64,000 nucleotides of DNA from Pseudoduganella guangdongensis (GTDB lineage: Bacteria > Pseudomonadota > Gammaproteobacteria > Burkholderiales > Burkholderiaceae_D), in the NCBI RefSeq assembly GCF_009857475.1, contig NZ_WWCJ01000009.1:1-64000 (forward strand), written 5' to 3'. Each line of letters begins with the position of its first letter. Positions within the stretch are counted from its first letter, which is position 1. The notes beneath the pieces are model-generated. The model saw only the letters and a list, made by a program, of their open reading frames with translations. It searched no databases and was not told the origin of the DNA. Positions 32,466 through 42,800 of this stretch are shown here, piece by piece. The position numbers and the translations under genes are program-made.

Positions 32466-33056
32466 ATGCCCTTCAACATCCCCATCCTGCTGACCTGGTT
32501 GCGTGTAGCGCTGATTCCCCTGGTCGTAGGCGTTTTCTACTTCCCGGATACCTGGCTCTCCGCCCACGAACGCAACGCCACTGCGACCTTCATCTTCATC
32601 GTCGCCGCCGTCACCGACTGGTTCGACGGTTTCCTGGCCCGGCGCTGGAACCAGACCTCGGCCTTCGGCGCCTTCCTCGACCCGGTGGCCGACAAGCTGA
32701 TGGTGGCTGCGGCCCTGCTGGTGATCGTCAACCTGCGCCAGGACCCATGGCACCCGATTCTGGCCCTGATCATCATTGGCCGCGAAATCACAATCTCCGC
32801 CCTGCGTGAATGGATGGCGCAAATCGGCGCCTCCAAATCGGTGGCCGTGCATTCGATCGGCAAGATCAAAACCGCCGCCCAGATGACGGCGATCCCGCTG
32901 CTGCTGTACCAGGACGTGCTGTTCGGCGCCGTCGATACGCGCGTGATCGGCCACATGCTGCTGTGGCTGGCCAGCGTACTGACAGTGTGGTCCATGTTCT
33001 ACTATCTCAAGAAAGCATGGCCTATGATCAAGGAACGTTCCGGTTCATTAACGTAA
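32466..33056 (+). CDS. pgsA: CDP-diacylglycerol-glycerol-3-phosphate phosphatidyltransferase
   Basis: Makes phosphatidylglycerol phosphate from CDP-diacylglycerol. The 196-residue membrane protein begins MPFNIPILLTWLRVALIPL. It has the CDP-alcohol phosphotransferase signature, visible as DWFDGFLARRW and then GAFLDPVADKLM, near residue 58. About five membrane helices are apparent. ATG 32466 is chosen by homology; an in-frame ATG 40 codons upstream would read through the stem-loop region. Confidence 0.96.
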   Translation: MPFNIPILLTWLRVALIPLVVGVFYFPDTWLSAHERNATATFIFIVAAVTDWFDGFLARRWNQTSAFGAFLDPVADKLMVAAALLVIVNLRQDPWHPILALIIIGREITISALREWMAQIGASKSVAVHSIGKIKTAAQMTAIPLLLYQDVLFGAVDTRVIGHMLLWLASVLTVWSMFYYLKKAWPMIKERSGSLT

Positions 33057-33072
33057 ATAACAATGTTGCCCC

Positions 33073-33100
33073 TTGACACAGCGTTTAGATCATCTATAAT
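33073..33100 (+). promoter_or_regulatory. Consensus sigma-70 promoter for the tRNA cluster
   Basis: TTGACA (33073-33078) and TATAAT (33095-33100) match both hexamers perfectly with a 16-bp spacer. The first tRNA-Gly begins 36 bp after the -10. It starts 16 bp after the pgsA stop and is the strongest-looking promoter in the window. Confidence 0.9.
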
Positions 33101-33136
33101 GCTGGCCTGCTGTTGATGACAACGCAGCGATGCAAA

Positions 33137-33212
33137 GCGGGAGTAGCTCAGTTGGTAGAGCGCAACCTTGCCAAGGTTGAGGTCGAGAGTTCGAGACTCT
33201 TCTCCCGCTCCA
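33137..33212 (+). tRNA. tRNA-Gly (GCC), copy 1
   Basis: A 76-base cloverleaf with a 7-bp acceptor stem GCGGGAG/CTCCCGC, D arm GCTC/GAGC, anticodon loop TTGCCAA giving anticodon GCC, T arm GAGAG with TTCGAGA loop, and encoded CCA. It is the first of four tandem copies. Confidence 0.98.
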
Positions 33213-33304
33213 AAATGTCATCGGCAACAAAGCGTAGTAAAGAGCGGTGATAATCGCACTGGAAATATGAGAATGTTTCTGCGATAATACGGTTCCTCTG
33301 AAAT

Positions 33305-33380
33305 GCGGGAGTAGCTCAGTTGGTAGAGCGCAACCTTGCCAAGGTTGAGGTCGAGAGTTCGAGACTCTTCTCCCGCTCCA
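33305..33380 (+). tRNA. tRNA-Gly (GCC), copy 2
   Basis: Identical to copy 1 over all 76 bases, including the encoded CCA. It is separated from copy 1 by 92 bp. Confidence 0.98.
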
Positions 33381-33427
33381 GTTCACTGGAGCAGCAGTAA
33401 GTAGTACAAGTTGTGAAAACACTCCAA

Positions 33428-33503
33428 GCGGGAGTAGCTCAGTTGGTAGAGCGCAACCTTGCCAAGGTTGAGGTCGAGAGTTCGAGACTCTTCTCCCGCT
33501 CCA
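33428..33503 (+). tRNA. tRNA-Gly (GCC), copy 3
   Basis: Identical to copies 1 and 2, with CCA encoded. The spacer before it is 47 bp. Confidence 0.98.
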
Positions 33504-33518
33504 AGTTTTCCACCCAAT

Positions 33519-33594
33519 GCGGGAATAGCTCAGTTGGTAGAGCGCAACCTTGCCAAGGTTGAGGTCGAGAGTTCGAGACTCTTTTCCCGCTCCA
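33519..33594 (+). tRNA. tRNA-Gly (GCC), copy 4 with altered pair 7-66
   Basis: Same as the other copies except for A at position 7 and T at position 66, a compensated change (A-U in place of G-C) that keeps the acceptor stem GCGGGAA/TTCCCGC paired. CCA is encoded. The spacer before it is only 15 bp. Confidence 0.98.
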
Positions 33595-33639
33595 GAATTC
33601 AAGAGAACGCGACCTGCCGCGACTCTGTGTCACCCCTTC

Positions 33640-33713
33640 GGCGGGGTAGCAAAATGGTTATGCAGCGGCCTGCAAAGCCGTGTACGCCGGTTCGATTCCG
33701 GCCCTCGCCTCCA
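33640..33713 (+). tRNA. tRNA-Cys (GCA)
   Basis: A 74-base cloverleaf with acceptor stem GGCGGGG/CCTCGCC (one G-U pair), anticodon loop CTGCAAA giving GCA, T arm CCGGTTCGATTCCGG and encoded CCA. It lies 45 bp after the last tRNA-Gly and probably in the same transcript. Confidence 0.97.
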
Positions 33714-33716
33714 GAA

Positions 33717-33756
33717 GAAATGAAAAATCCCTGCTTCGGCGGGGATTTTTCATTTC
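33717..33756 (+). terminator. Terminator after tRNA-Cys
   Basis: GAAATGAAAAATCCC pairs with GGGGATTTTTCATTTC through a stem of about 18 bp closed by a CTTCGG tetraloop. It begins 4 bp after the tRNA and has A- and T-tracts in both arms, so it can act on either strand. Confidence 0.88.
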
Positions 33757-33799
33757 CGGCGCCTTTTTTTGCGTAATTGCCACCGTTGGTGAAAAAATC

Positions 33800-34051
33800 A
33801 TGGAAAAGCCAGTCAAATCCGCCAGTGAGGCGCTCACAGTGATCATCGCCACCTGGCGCCACGCCCGGCCGTTTTTCGCCAGTGTGGAAGTGTGGCTGAT
33901 GGTGCTGGTCGCGGCGTCCATCGTTGGCGGCATGTTCCTGGCCGCCATGGGCGACGTGCGCAGCCTGGTGGCGATTGGCTTCGCCGTAGGCTACCTGGTA
34001 CTACGCCCGGTGCTGCATGCCAAGGGCATCCTTAGCTGGCCATTCCTGTAA
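33800..34051 (+). CDS. Small membrane protein of unknown function
   Basis: An 83-residue protein with two clear hydrophobic stretches, about residues 32-50 (VWLMVLVAASIVGGMFLAA) and 54-72 (VRSLVAIGFAVGYLVLRPV). It has a short basic N-terminus. No family is recognised. ATG 33800 is chosen because the longer frame runs back through the tRNA-Cys terminator; an A-rich GTGAAAAA tract lies just before it. It is convergent with the LysR gene, with 16 bp between them. Confidence 0.7.
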   Translation: MEKPVKSASEALTVIIATWRHARPFFASVEVWLMVLVAASIVGGMFLAAMGDVRSLVAIGFAVGYLVLRPVLHAKGILSWPFL

Positions 34052-34067
34052 GGCCAGCGGCCTGAGC

Positions 34068-34967
34068 TCAATCCAGCGCCGAAAACAAATCGGCGGTCCA
34101 GTCGATGAATACGCGCAGGCGGTTGCTCACGTAGCGGTTGGATGGGTAGACGACGTAGAAGGGGTAGGGCGCCGGCTGCCACTTTTCCAGTATCGGCACC
34201 AGGGCGCCGCTGGCCAAATGCGGCGCCGCTGCGTACCGGAAGGTTTGGATCACACCCAGGCCGGCGACGCCGGCTGCCACGTGGGCGTTGCTCTCATTGA
34301 TGCCGACCGCGCGTCCGCCTGCCACTTCCACCTTTTGCCCGTTCTTTTCGAAATGCAGCGGCAAGCCGCGTCCCGTGCGGGTTGATAAATACTGCACGAT
34401 GCTGTGCCCTTCCTGCAGCTCAGACGGGTGCTGTGGGATGCCGTGCTTTTGCAGGTAGGCCGGCGTTGCACAGGTCACCCACGACGCGCTGCCGACTTGG
34501 CGGCCTACCAGCGACAGGTCGGTCAGCTCGCCGCCGCGAATCACGCAATCCACATTGTCCCCAATAAGGTTGACATGTTTGTCGGAGACGCCCAGGTCGA
34601 TCCGGATATCGGGATAGCGCTCGAGGAAAGCGGGCAGCGCCGGCAGCAGGATCAAATTCGCCACGGAGCTGCCCATGTCCACCCGCAGGTGGCCGCGCGG
34701 CTTCGATTGCGCCGCGCTGAAGCTGGCGTCCACATCATCCAGTTCTTTCAGCAGGCGCTGGGTCTTTTCGTAGTACTGCGCGCCTTCCTGCGTTACCGAT
34801 ACGCGGCGTGTGGTGCGCTGCAGGAGCTTGACGCGCAGGTGTGCTTCCAGCGCCTGGATCGCCTTGGTGAGCGATGCGTTGGGCATGCCCAAGGTGTCCG
34901 CCGCCTTGGTGAAGCTGCCGGCTTCCACCACGCGGGCAAAGGCGCGGATGGCGAGTAGCTGGTCCAT
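34068..34967 (-). CDS. LysR-family transcriptional regulator
   Basis: A 299-residue LysR regulator. The N-terminal helix-turn-helix reads FARVVEAGSFTKAADTLGMPNASLTKAIQALE, with the usual dimerisation helix after it. The C-terminal substrate-binding domain includes GHLRVDMGSSVANLILLPALPAF. It belongs to the CrgA-like group, whose members often regulate a divergent oxidoreductase. It is divergent from an SDR gene with 123 bp between starts and probably controls it. Confidence 0.95.
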   Translation of the reverse strand: MDQLLAIRAFARVVEAGSFTKAADTLGMPNASLTKAIQALEAHLRVKLLQRTTRRVSVTQEGAQYYEKTQRLLKELDDVDASFSAAQSKPRGHLRVDMGSSVANLILLPALPAFLERYPDIRIDLGVSDKHVNLIGDNVDCVIRGGELTDLSLVGRQVGSASWVTCATPAYLQKHGIPQHPSELQEGHSIVQYLSTRTGRGLPLHFEKNGQKVEVAGGRAVGINESNAHVAAGVAGLGVIQTFRYAAAPHLASGALVPILEKWQPAPYPFYVVYPSNRYVSNRLRVFIDWTADLFSALD

Positions 34968-34979
34968 CGAACTTCCTTG

Positions 34980-35001
34980 ATTATTTATGGATGGGAATAA
35001 T
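34980..35001. promoter_or_regulatory. Candidate LysR operator
   Basis: ATTATT and AATAAT form an inverted repeat with a 10-bp spacer, 12 bp upstream of the LysR start and 89 bp before the divergent SDR start. The AT-rich dyad contains a T-N11-A arrangement as in LysR boxes. The assignment is inferred from position. Confidence 0.4.
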
Positions 35002-35090
35002 GTATTCGTTAATGTCTACTTTATTCAATAATCTCCGGGGCGTAAAGTGGCTTCCGTAGTCACTTACATCCCAATTCAAGGAGAAGCAAA

Positions 35091-35855
35091 ATGAGCAACG
35101 GACACAAACTGGCAGGCAAGATAGCTTTGGTCACCGGCGGCACTACCGGTATCGGCCTGGCGTCGGCGCAGGATTTCGCGGCGCAAGGCGCGACTGTGTA
35201 CATTACGGGCCGCCGCCCGGCGGAGCTGGAGGCGGCCGTCGCGACCATCACCGCAACCGGCGCAAAGGCTTACGGCATCCAGGGCGATGTCGCCAAGCTG
35301 GCGGACCTGGACCGCATTTTCGCCGAGATCAAGGAGCGTTCGGGCCACCTGGATGTGCTGTTCGCCAACGCGGGCGGCGGCGACATGATGCCGCTGGCGG
35401 ACATCAGCGAAGAACACTTCGACCGCATTTTCGACACCAATGTGAAAGGCACGCTGTTCACGGTACAGAAATCCCTGGGCCTGCTGAAAGACGGCAGCTC
35501 GATCATCCTGACCGCGTCCACGACGTCGGTGAAGGGAACGGAGAATTTCAGCGTCTACAGCGCAAGCAAGGCCGCCGTGCGCAATTTCGCCCGCAACTGG
35601 CTGCTGGACCTGAAGCCGCGCAATATCCGCGTGAATGCCATCAGCCCCGGCCCGATCCATACCCCGGGCCTGGCCGGGCTGGTGCCGGAGGAGCACCAAT
35701 CCGGCCTGCTGGGCCACCTGGCCACCTTGGTGCCGATCGGCCGTCTCGGCCAGCCGGCGGAAGTGGCGAAGGCGGTGACCTTCCTGGCATCCGCTGACAG
35801 CACCTTCATCAACGGCATTGAACTGTTCGTGGACGGCGGCCAGGCGCAGATCTGA
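35091..35855 (+). CDS. SDR-family NAD(P)-dependent oxidoreductase
   Basis: A 254-residue classical short-chain dehydrogenase. The cofactor motif is VTGGTTGIGLA near residue 14, with ITGRRPAELE pointing to NADPH preference. NAGGGD is near residue 90 and the catalytic YSASKAAVRNFAR near residue 155. The C-terminus is GIELFVDGGQAQI. The substrate is unknown. LysR-SDR divergent pairs of this type are common in proteobacteria. The ribosome-binding site AGGAGAAG lies about 6 bp before the ATG. Confidence 0.93.
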   Translation: MSNGHKLAGKIALVTGGTTGIGLASAQDFAAQGATVYITGRRPAELEAAVATITATGAKAYGIQGDVAKLADLDRIFAEIKERSGHLDVLFANAGGGDMMPLADISEEHFDRIFDTNVKGTLFTVQKSLGLLKDGSSIILTASTTSVKGTENFSVYSASKAAVRNFARNWLLDLKPRNIRVNAISPGPIHTPGLAGLVPEEHQSGLLGHLATLVPIGRLGQPAEVAKAVTFLASADSTFINGIELFVDGGQAQI

Positions 35856-35945
35856 GCGCGCGCCGGGAGCGTTGCGCGTGGACTTGATTTTCGCGCGCAC
35901 GGCCCCTAGATAAATTGCCCTGTTATGTATTCATGAGGAACGATT

Positions 35946-36215
35946 ATGGAACATGATGAGGCATTACTTGAGAGTCTGGCCGCGCTGCGGGCGGCGCACG
36001 ACAAGGCCAACCGGCTGATGGCGGAAATCGCCGCCCTCGGTGCGCGGGCATTGAAAGGTCGCGGCAGTTTACCGTCGTTGGTCCAGTTGCAAAACTATGC
36101 GCAAGCACTGGCCCAGGCGCAGCGGCAAGCCGTCCATTGCGAGGAGCTATTGCTGGGCGGGCCGTCCAGCGCCATGCCCGGCGCAGCGGCAAGCAGCAGG
36201 CCCTGTGTGCATTGA
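35946..36215 (+). CDS. Hypothetical protein, helical
   Basis: An 89-residue protein with GAGGAA 5 bp before its ATG. Residues 1-70 are predicted helical (ALLESLAALRAAHDKANRLM and LQNYAQALAQAQRQAVHCEE), with a possible short coiled coil; the C-terminal tail is Ala/Ser-rich. No family is recognised. It is followed after 23 bp by another unrecognised gene and may be cotranscribed with it. Confidence 0.6.
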   Translation: MEHDEALLESLAALRAAHDKANRLMAEIAALGARALKGRGSLPSLVQLQNYAQALAQAQRQAVHCEELLLGGPSSAMPGAAASSRPCVH

Positions 36216-36238
36216 TTCGGTGGCGGGAGGACTATGCC

Positions 36239-36868
36239 ATGCGAATTTTCGATGCAGTGTCGGCGCAAATTTCCGCCATGGGCTTGCCGCTCTTTGCCGT
36301 CAGCGCCACGCGCGCCGAGTGGCCCGACACCCCCTTGCTGCTTTTCCTCCACTGGCATGGTTTCCGCCGCGCGACACCGTTGCAGTTGGACGGGGTGCCG
36401 ATGCCGGCGCGCGCGGTACCCAGTTCGGCCTTGCAGTTCGAAGGCCCTGGCTTGAGCGCCACGGCGGCGGAGGAAGCCTTGCTGGAGGCGGCCTGGCGGC
36501 TCGGCGCCTGGCAGCTGGAGCGCCAGCAGCTGCGGGCCTGCAACACCGCCGGCGCGCCCGATAGCGAGGCCTTTGCCTGCCGCCTGGCGTTCGGCGACAA
36601 CGCGGCCGGCTATCCGGAGGAAGCGGTGCTGGGCGGCGACGTGGAAGTGCGCCTGGCGCAGATGGTGCTGGCGGCCCAGCGCGGCTACCAGCAGTGGTTG
36701 TTCCAGCCGGTTAAGGGCGGTGTGTGGGCCGGGGTCGGCCCGCCCGACGACAGCCTGGGCGCGGATGGCGGACGGCAGTCCGACTGCCCGGTGCGGCCGT
36801 CGCCGCCGGCACCCGGACAGCGCGTGGTGTACCTGCTGGGGCATCACAACCGGCTGATCCTGCCGTGA
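36239..36868 (+). CDS. Conserved-looking hypothetical protein
   Basis: A 209-residue soluble protein of no recognised family. It has a compact N-terminal half (MRIFDAVSAQISAMGLPLFA; LLLFLHWHGFRR), a helical centre with VRLAQMVLAAQRGYQQWLFQ, and a Pro/Gly-rich stretch near residues 160-190. No signal peptide or membrane segment is visible. GGGAGG lies 8 bp before ATG 36239, which is why this start was chosen over one 34 codons upstream that overlaps the previous gene. It precedes groES by 146 bp. Confidence 0.65.
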   Translation: MRIFDAVSAQISAMGLPLFAVSATRAEWPDTPLLLFLHWHGFRRATPLQLDGVPMPARAVPSSALQFEGPGLSATAAEEALLEAAWRLGAWQLERQQLRACNTAGAPDSEAFACRLAFGDNAAGYPEEAVLGGDVEVRLAQMVLAAQRGYQQWLFQPVKGGVWAGVGPPDDSLGADGGRQSDCPVRPSPPAPGQRVVYLLGHHNRLILP

Positions 36869-36901
36869 AATATTTTGTTACAAATTGCTCGGCGCAGCCG
36901 T

Positions 36902-36930
36902 CTTGAAAATGAAAAACCGAAAACATACTT
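36902..36930 (+). promoter_or_regulatory. Candidate heat-shock (sigma-32) promoter for groES
   Basis: A perfect CTTGAAA lies at 36902-36908, followed by AAACATACTT at 36921-36930, which keeps only the CAT core of the CCCCAT -10 box. No CIRCE inverted repeat (TTAGCACTC type) is visible, so HrcA control is not indicated. Confidence 0.4.
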
Positions 36931-37014
36931 CCGAAAACGCTGAAGTCTGGCTCTAGCATTGTCTGGACCGATTCACTTTTTTGATGATCTGACCACTAAT
37001 TGGAGATTGAAGAG

Positions 37015-37329
37015 ATGAACATTCGTCCCCTCTATGACCGGGTTATTGTGAAGCGAATTGAAAAACAACGCCAAACTGCCTCCGGCATCGTGATCCCTGA
37101 TTCCGCCACCGAGAAGCCCGAGCAGGGCGAGGTGCTGGCGGTGGGCCAAGGCCGCGCCTTGCCGGACGGCGGCCTGCGCCCGCTGGCCGTGAAGGTCGGC
37201 GACTCCGTCCTGTTCGGCAAATACGCCGGCCAGGCCGTCAAGCTTGATGGCGAAGAACTGCTGGTGCTGCGCGAGGAAGACATCCTCGGCGTGATCGAGC
37301 ACGCCGCAGCCAACGCCAAAGCCGCCTGA
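37015..37329 (+). CDS. groES: Co-chaperonin GroES
   Basis: Heptameric lid of the GroEL chamber. The 104-residue product starts [18 protein letters not shown], has the mobile loop [20 protein letters not shown] and the GroEL-typical core EVLAVGQGR. Residues beyond VIE at about 95 form an extra tail (HAAANAKAA) that housekeeping GroES lacks. ATG 37015 has TTGGAGATTGAAGAG upstream. It is 27 bp before groEL. Confidence 0.97.
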   Translation: MNIRPLYDRVIVKRIEKQRQTASGIVIPDSATEKPEQGEVLAVGQGRALPDGGLRPLAVKVGDSVLFGKYAGQAVKLDGEELLVLREEDILGVIEHAAANAKAA

Positions 37330-38961
<1,632 letters not shown>

Positions 38962-38973
38962 CCTGGGCTATTC

Positions 38974-39013
38974 AAAAGGGGCCATGCCTGATGCCAGGCA
39001 TGGCCCCTTTTTT
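38974..39013. terminator. Strong terminator after groEL, shared by the convergent gene
   Basis: AAAAGGGGCCATGCCTG and its complement form a 17-bp stem with a 4-base loop, followed by TTTTTT. It lies 12 bp after the groEL stop. The T-tract contains the stop codon of the small basic protein gene on the other strand, whose transcript can use the same hairpin. Confidence 0.95.
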
Positions 39014-39173
39014 ATTTCGACTTTTTGCCGGATTGCGCTGGCTGGCTCTTGCCCGATTGGCCGCCTTTGCTTCCCGGCTCGGCAGACTGCTTGTTGCCGG
39101 CATTTTTGCTGTTCTGCGTCTCTTCCAGTTTGCTATTGCGGCCGTTCTTGCCGGCCTGGGTGGGCTTGCTCAT
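39012..39173 (-). CDS. Small basic hydrophilic protein
   Basis: A 53-residue protein rich in Lys, Ser, Gly, Asn and Gln (MSKPTQAGKNGRNSKLEETQ at the start, ending SGKKSK). It is probably intrinsically disordered. The ATG at 39173 has a perfect GGAGG 5 bp upstream, which argues strongly for translation and against the longer frame starting at 39311. No family is recognised; the composition recalls small stress-induced or nucleic-acid-binding proteins, which is inference. Confidence 0.7.
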   Translation of the reverse strand: MSKPTQAGKNGRNSKLEETQNSKNAGNKQSAEPGSKGGQSGKSQPAQSGKKSK

Positions 39174-39276
39174 GATTGCCTCCTTGTAGACGAGAGTGCC
39201 CATCATAATCATGGCGGCGCAGGAAGGGCACGCGATTGAAACGCGGTCAAGCGCCATACGGCCGTAGCCCAGCCAT

Positions 39277-39744
39277 TCAGACCGGCAGCGCAGTCTCGTA
39301 TTTGACTTCACGCAGGGCCACGCTGGTATTGACCTGCGACACGCCGGGCAGTTTCAGCAGCACATTGTGCAGGAAGTCGTGATACGTGTTCATGTCTTCC
39401 ACCACCAGCTTCACCAGGTAGTCCGACGTGCCGGTTACCTCGTAGCACTCCATGACTTCCGTCCGGACGCGCATGGCATTCTCAAAGCTCTCTACCACGC
39501 CCGTGTCGTGCCGCGCCAGCGAGATATGCAGCAGGCAAACCTGGCGCAAGCCGAGTTTGTTGCGGTCCACAATCGCCGCATAGCGGGTGATGACATTCTT
39601 CTCTTCCAGTTCCTTTTGCCGCCGCCAGCAGGGTGTGGCGGACATGCCGACGCGCTCGGCCAGTTCATTGGTGGAGATTGCGCTGTCTTTCTGCAGCTCA
39701 GCAAGGATTTTGCGGGAAGCCGCATCAAAAGTGGAATTTTCCAT
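39277..39744 (-). CDS. Lrp/AsnC-family regulator
   Basis: A 155-residue leucine-responsive-type regulator. The N-terminal helix-turn-helix reads KILAELQKDSAISTNELAERVGMSATPCWRR, and the C-terminal RAM ligand domain includes ECYEVTGTSDYLVKLVVEDMNTYHDFL. It is divergent from the indolepyruvate oxidoreductase gene and is its likely regulator, responding to an amino acid. An Lrp-type site lies between them. Confidence 0.96.
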   Translation of the reverse strand: MENSTFDAASRKILAELQKDSAISTNELAERVGMSATPCWRRQKELEEKNVITRYAAIVDRNKLGLRQVCLLHISLARHDTGVVESFENAMRVRTEVMECYEVTGTSDYLVKLVVEDMNTYHDFLHNVLLKLPGVSQVNTSVALREVKYETALPV

Positions 39745-39799
39745 TTACAGCCTGAAAAGAGAAATAAGATTTCTTTCGGCCCGATTCCCGCGTTGATTG

Positions 39800-39814
39800 A
39801 GGAATATTATTCTG
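39800..39814. promoter_or_regulatory. Lrp-type operator between lrp-like gene and ior gene
   Basis: The 15-mer around GAATATTATTC (39802-39812) matches 13 of 15 positions of the E. coli Lrp consensus YAGHAWATTWTDCTR; the whole central 11 bases fit. It lies 55 bp upstream of the Lrp start and 76 bp before the ior start. Confidence 0.6.
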
Positions 39815-39890
39815 GCCCCTGAAACCTACCATAGAGCCCACGATAGTACAGGCGGACCACCGCCAATTACAAGGTATAAAAGGAGACGTA

Positions 39891-42800
39891 ATGGGTTCGA
39901 TGGAAGAGGGCGCGGCGCTGGCAAATCCGCAGGAGCAGGGCTATGAGGGTGGCGTGCAGCTGGCGGACCCGGAGTATCGCCTGGACGACAACCTGCAGCG
40001 CGAAAGCGGCCGGATTTTCATCACAGGCACCCAGGCGCTGCTGCGCATGATGTTGGTGCAAAAGCGCCTCGACGCAGCGCGCGGCCTGAAAACCGCCGGT
40101 TTCATTAGCGGCTACCGCGGCTCCCCGCTGGGCGCGGTGGACCAGGAAGTGTGGCGCGCCGCTGCCCTGCTGAAGGCACACCAGATCGAATTCCTGCCAG
40201 CCATTAACGAAGAGCTGGGCGCGACTGCCGTGCTGGGCACGCAGCAAGTGGAAAACGATCCCACGCGCCAGGTCGACGGTGTATTTGCGCTGTGGTACGG
40301 CAAAGGCCCCGGCGTTGACCGCGCCGGCGACGCGATCAAGCATGGCAACGCCTACGGTTCTTCCCCGCGCGGCGGTGTGGTGGTGGTGCTGGGCGACGAC
40401 CATGGCTGCGTTTCCTCCTCCATGCCGCACCAGAGCGAACAGGCGTTGATGGCCTGGTCGATGCCGGTCCTGAATCCCGCCAACATCGAGGAGTACCAGG
40501 AATTCGGCCTGTACGGCTGGGCGCTTTCACGCTATTCCGGCGCCTGGGTAGGGTTCAAGGCGATTTCGGAAACCGTTGAAGGCGGCGCCGTCGTCAACAT
40601 TCCGCCGGCACCGGACTTCCTCGCCCCCACCGACTACCAGCCGCCAGCCGACGGCCTGCATTACCGCTGGCCCGACCTGCCAGGCCTGGGCATTGAAGTG
40701 CGCGTGCACGAAAAGCTGAAGGCCGTGCTGGCATTCGCCCGCGCCAACCCGATCGACAAGCTGGTGGTACGCGCGCCGGCGGCCACCCTTGGCATTATCA
40801 GCGCCGGCAAAGCCTACCTCGACCTGGTGGAAGCCTTGCAGCGCCTCAGCCTTGGCTTCGACAAGCTGGAACAGCTGGGCATCCGCCTGTACAAGCCGGG
40901 CCTGACCTATCCGCTCGAACCGAATGGCCTGCTGGCCTTCGCGCAGGGGCTGGAGCAGATCCTGGTGATCGAAGAGAAGGGCGCCGTGGTGGAAGAGCAG
41001 GTCAAGCAAATGCTCTATAACCTGCCGGCACGTCCCATCGTCCTCGGCAAGACCGACGCATCGGGGGCAGCGCTGTTGTCCGCCCTGGGCGAGCTGCGTC
41101 CCTCGCGCATTGCCCCCGTACTGGTACGCTGGCTCGCGCCCTTGCTGCCGCAGGCCGGCCTGTCCGCGCAGTTGCCCGACTTCTGCGCAGCGAGCGGACT
41201 ATCGCAAGACGCTGTGCGCCGCACCCCGTTCTTCTGCTCCGGCTGCCCGCACAATACCTCCACCAAGGTCCCCGAAGGCAGCCGCGCCCTGGCCGGCATC
41301 GGCTGCCACTTCATGGCCACATGGATGGACCGCGACACCGTCACGCTGACCCAGATGGGGGGCGAAGGCGTGCCATGGGTGGCCGCCTCGCGTTTCGTCT
41401 CCGAACCGCACGTGTTCCAGAACCTGGGCGACGGCACCTACTACCACTCCGGCTACCTCGCCGTGCGGCAGGCGATTGCCGCCAAGGCCAATATCACCTA
41501 CAAGATCCTGTACAACGACGCCGTCGCCATGACCGGCGGCCAGCCGGTGGACGGGGGACTGAGCGTGCCGCAGATCGCCCAGCAGGTGCTGAGCGAAGGC
41601 GCTGTCAAAGTGGTGGTCGTCACCGACGACACGGCCCGCTATCAAAACGTGGTGCTGCCGCAAGGCGTCGCGGTGGAAGACCGCAAGGACCTTGACGCCA
41701 TCCAGCGCATGCTGCGCGAGATCAAAGGCGTCTCGGTGCTGATCTACGACCAGACCTGCGCCGCCGAAAAGCGCCGCCGCCGCAAAAAGAACCGCCCCGA
41801 CCGCGAAGTCTTCCCCGACCCGCAACGCCGCATGATGATTAACCCAGCCGTATGCGAAGGCTGCGGCGACTGCGGCGTGCAATCGAACTGCCTCTCCATC
41901 CTGCCGCTGGAAACCCAGCTCGGACGCAAGCGCCAGATCGAGCAGTCCTCCTGCAACAAAGACTACTCCTGCGTAGAAGGCTTCTGCCCAAGCTTCGTCT
42001 CCGTCATCGGCGGCACGCTGAAGAAGCCCGAAGCGGCACGGGTCACGCTGGCGCAGCTGGAGCTGGCGCTGGTCGGCTATCCCCAGCAAAAGCAGCACGA
42101 CTTCGCGCAGCCGTTTGAGGTACTGGTTGCCGGCATCGGCGGCACCGGCGTCGTGACGCTCGGCGCGCTGGTCACGATGGCGGCGCACCTGGAGGGCAAG
42201 GGCGCCTCCACGCTCGACTTCATGGGGTTTGCGCAAAAGGGCGGCGCCGTCATGTCTCACGTACGGGTCGCCGCCTCCCCGGAAAAGCTGAACCAGGTCC
42301 GCATCGACCTGCGCCAGGCCGACGCCCTGATCGCCTGCGACCTGGTGGTCGGCGCCATGCCCGATGCACTGGCCGTGATCGGACACGGACACACCCAAGT
42401 CGTCGCCAACAGCCGCGAAACGCCGACCGCCGAATTCACGCGCAACCCGGACGCCGTGGTCAGCAAAGACGCCCTGATCGCCAAGCTGCAGCAAGCCGCC
42501 GGCAGTGAGCAAGTGGTCAGCCTCGACCCCACCGACCTCGCCACGCGCGCGCTGGGCGAACCGATCACCGCCAACATCGTCCTGCTCGGCTACGCATGGC
42601 AGAAAGGGCTGGTGCCTGTATCGAACAGCGCCATGATGCGTGCCATCGAATTGAACAATGTCGCCGTCGACATGAACAAACGCGCCTTCCTGCTAGGCCG
42701 CCTGGCCGCAGCCAATCCCGGCGTGCTGCAGCAGGTAATCGGGGCCAAGCAGCAAGTGGTGCACTTCGCAGCCCCACAAGGGCTCGAACAAATCATCGAA

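Noticed and set aside
33090..33633. Minus-strand ORFs of 170 and 64 codons with a repeated SNSRPQPWQGCALPTEL motif
   Set aside because: They are the antisense of four tandem tRNA-Gly genes; the repeated peptide is a tRNA shadow often misannotated as a protein.
33680..33799. N-terminal extension of the 83-residue membrane protein
   Set aside because: It would translate the tRNA-Cys 3' half and its terminator; a better start exists at 33800.
36969..37014. CIRCE element before groES
   Set aside because: No TTAGCACTC-N9-GAGTGCTAA-type inverted repeat is present.
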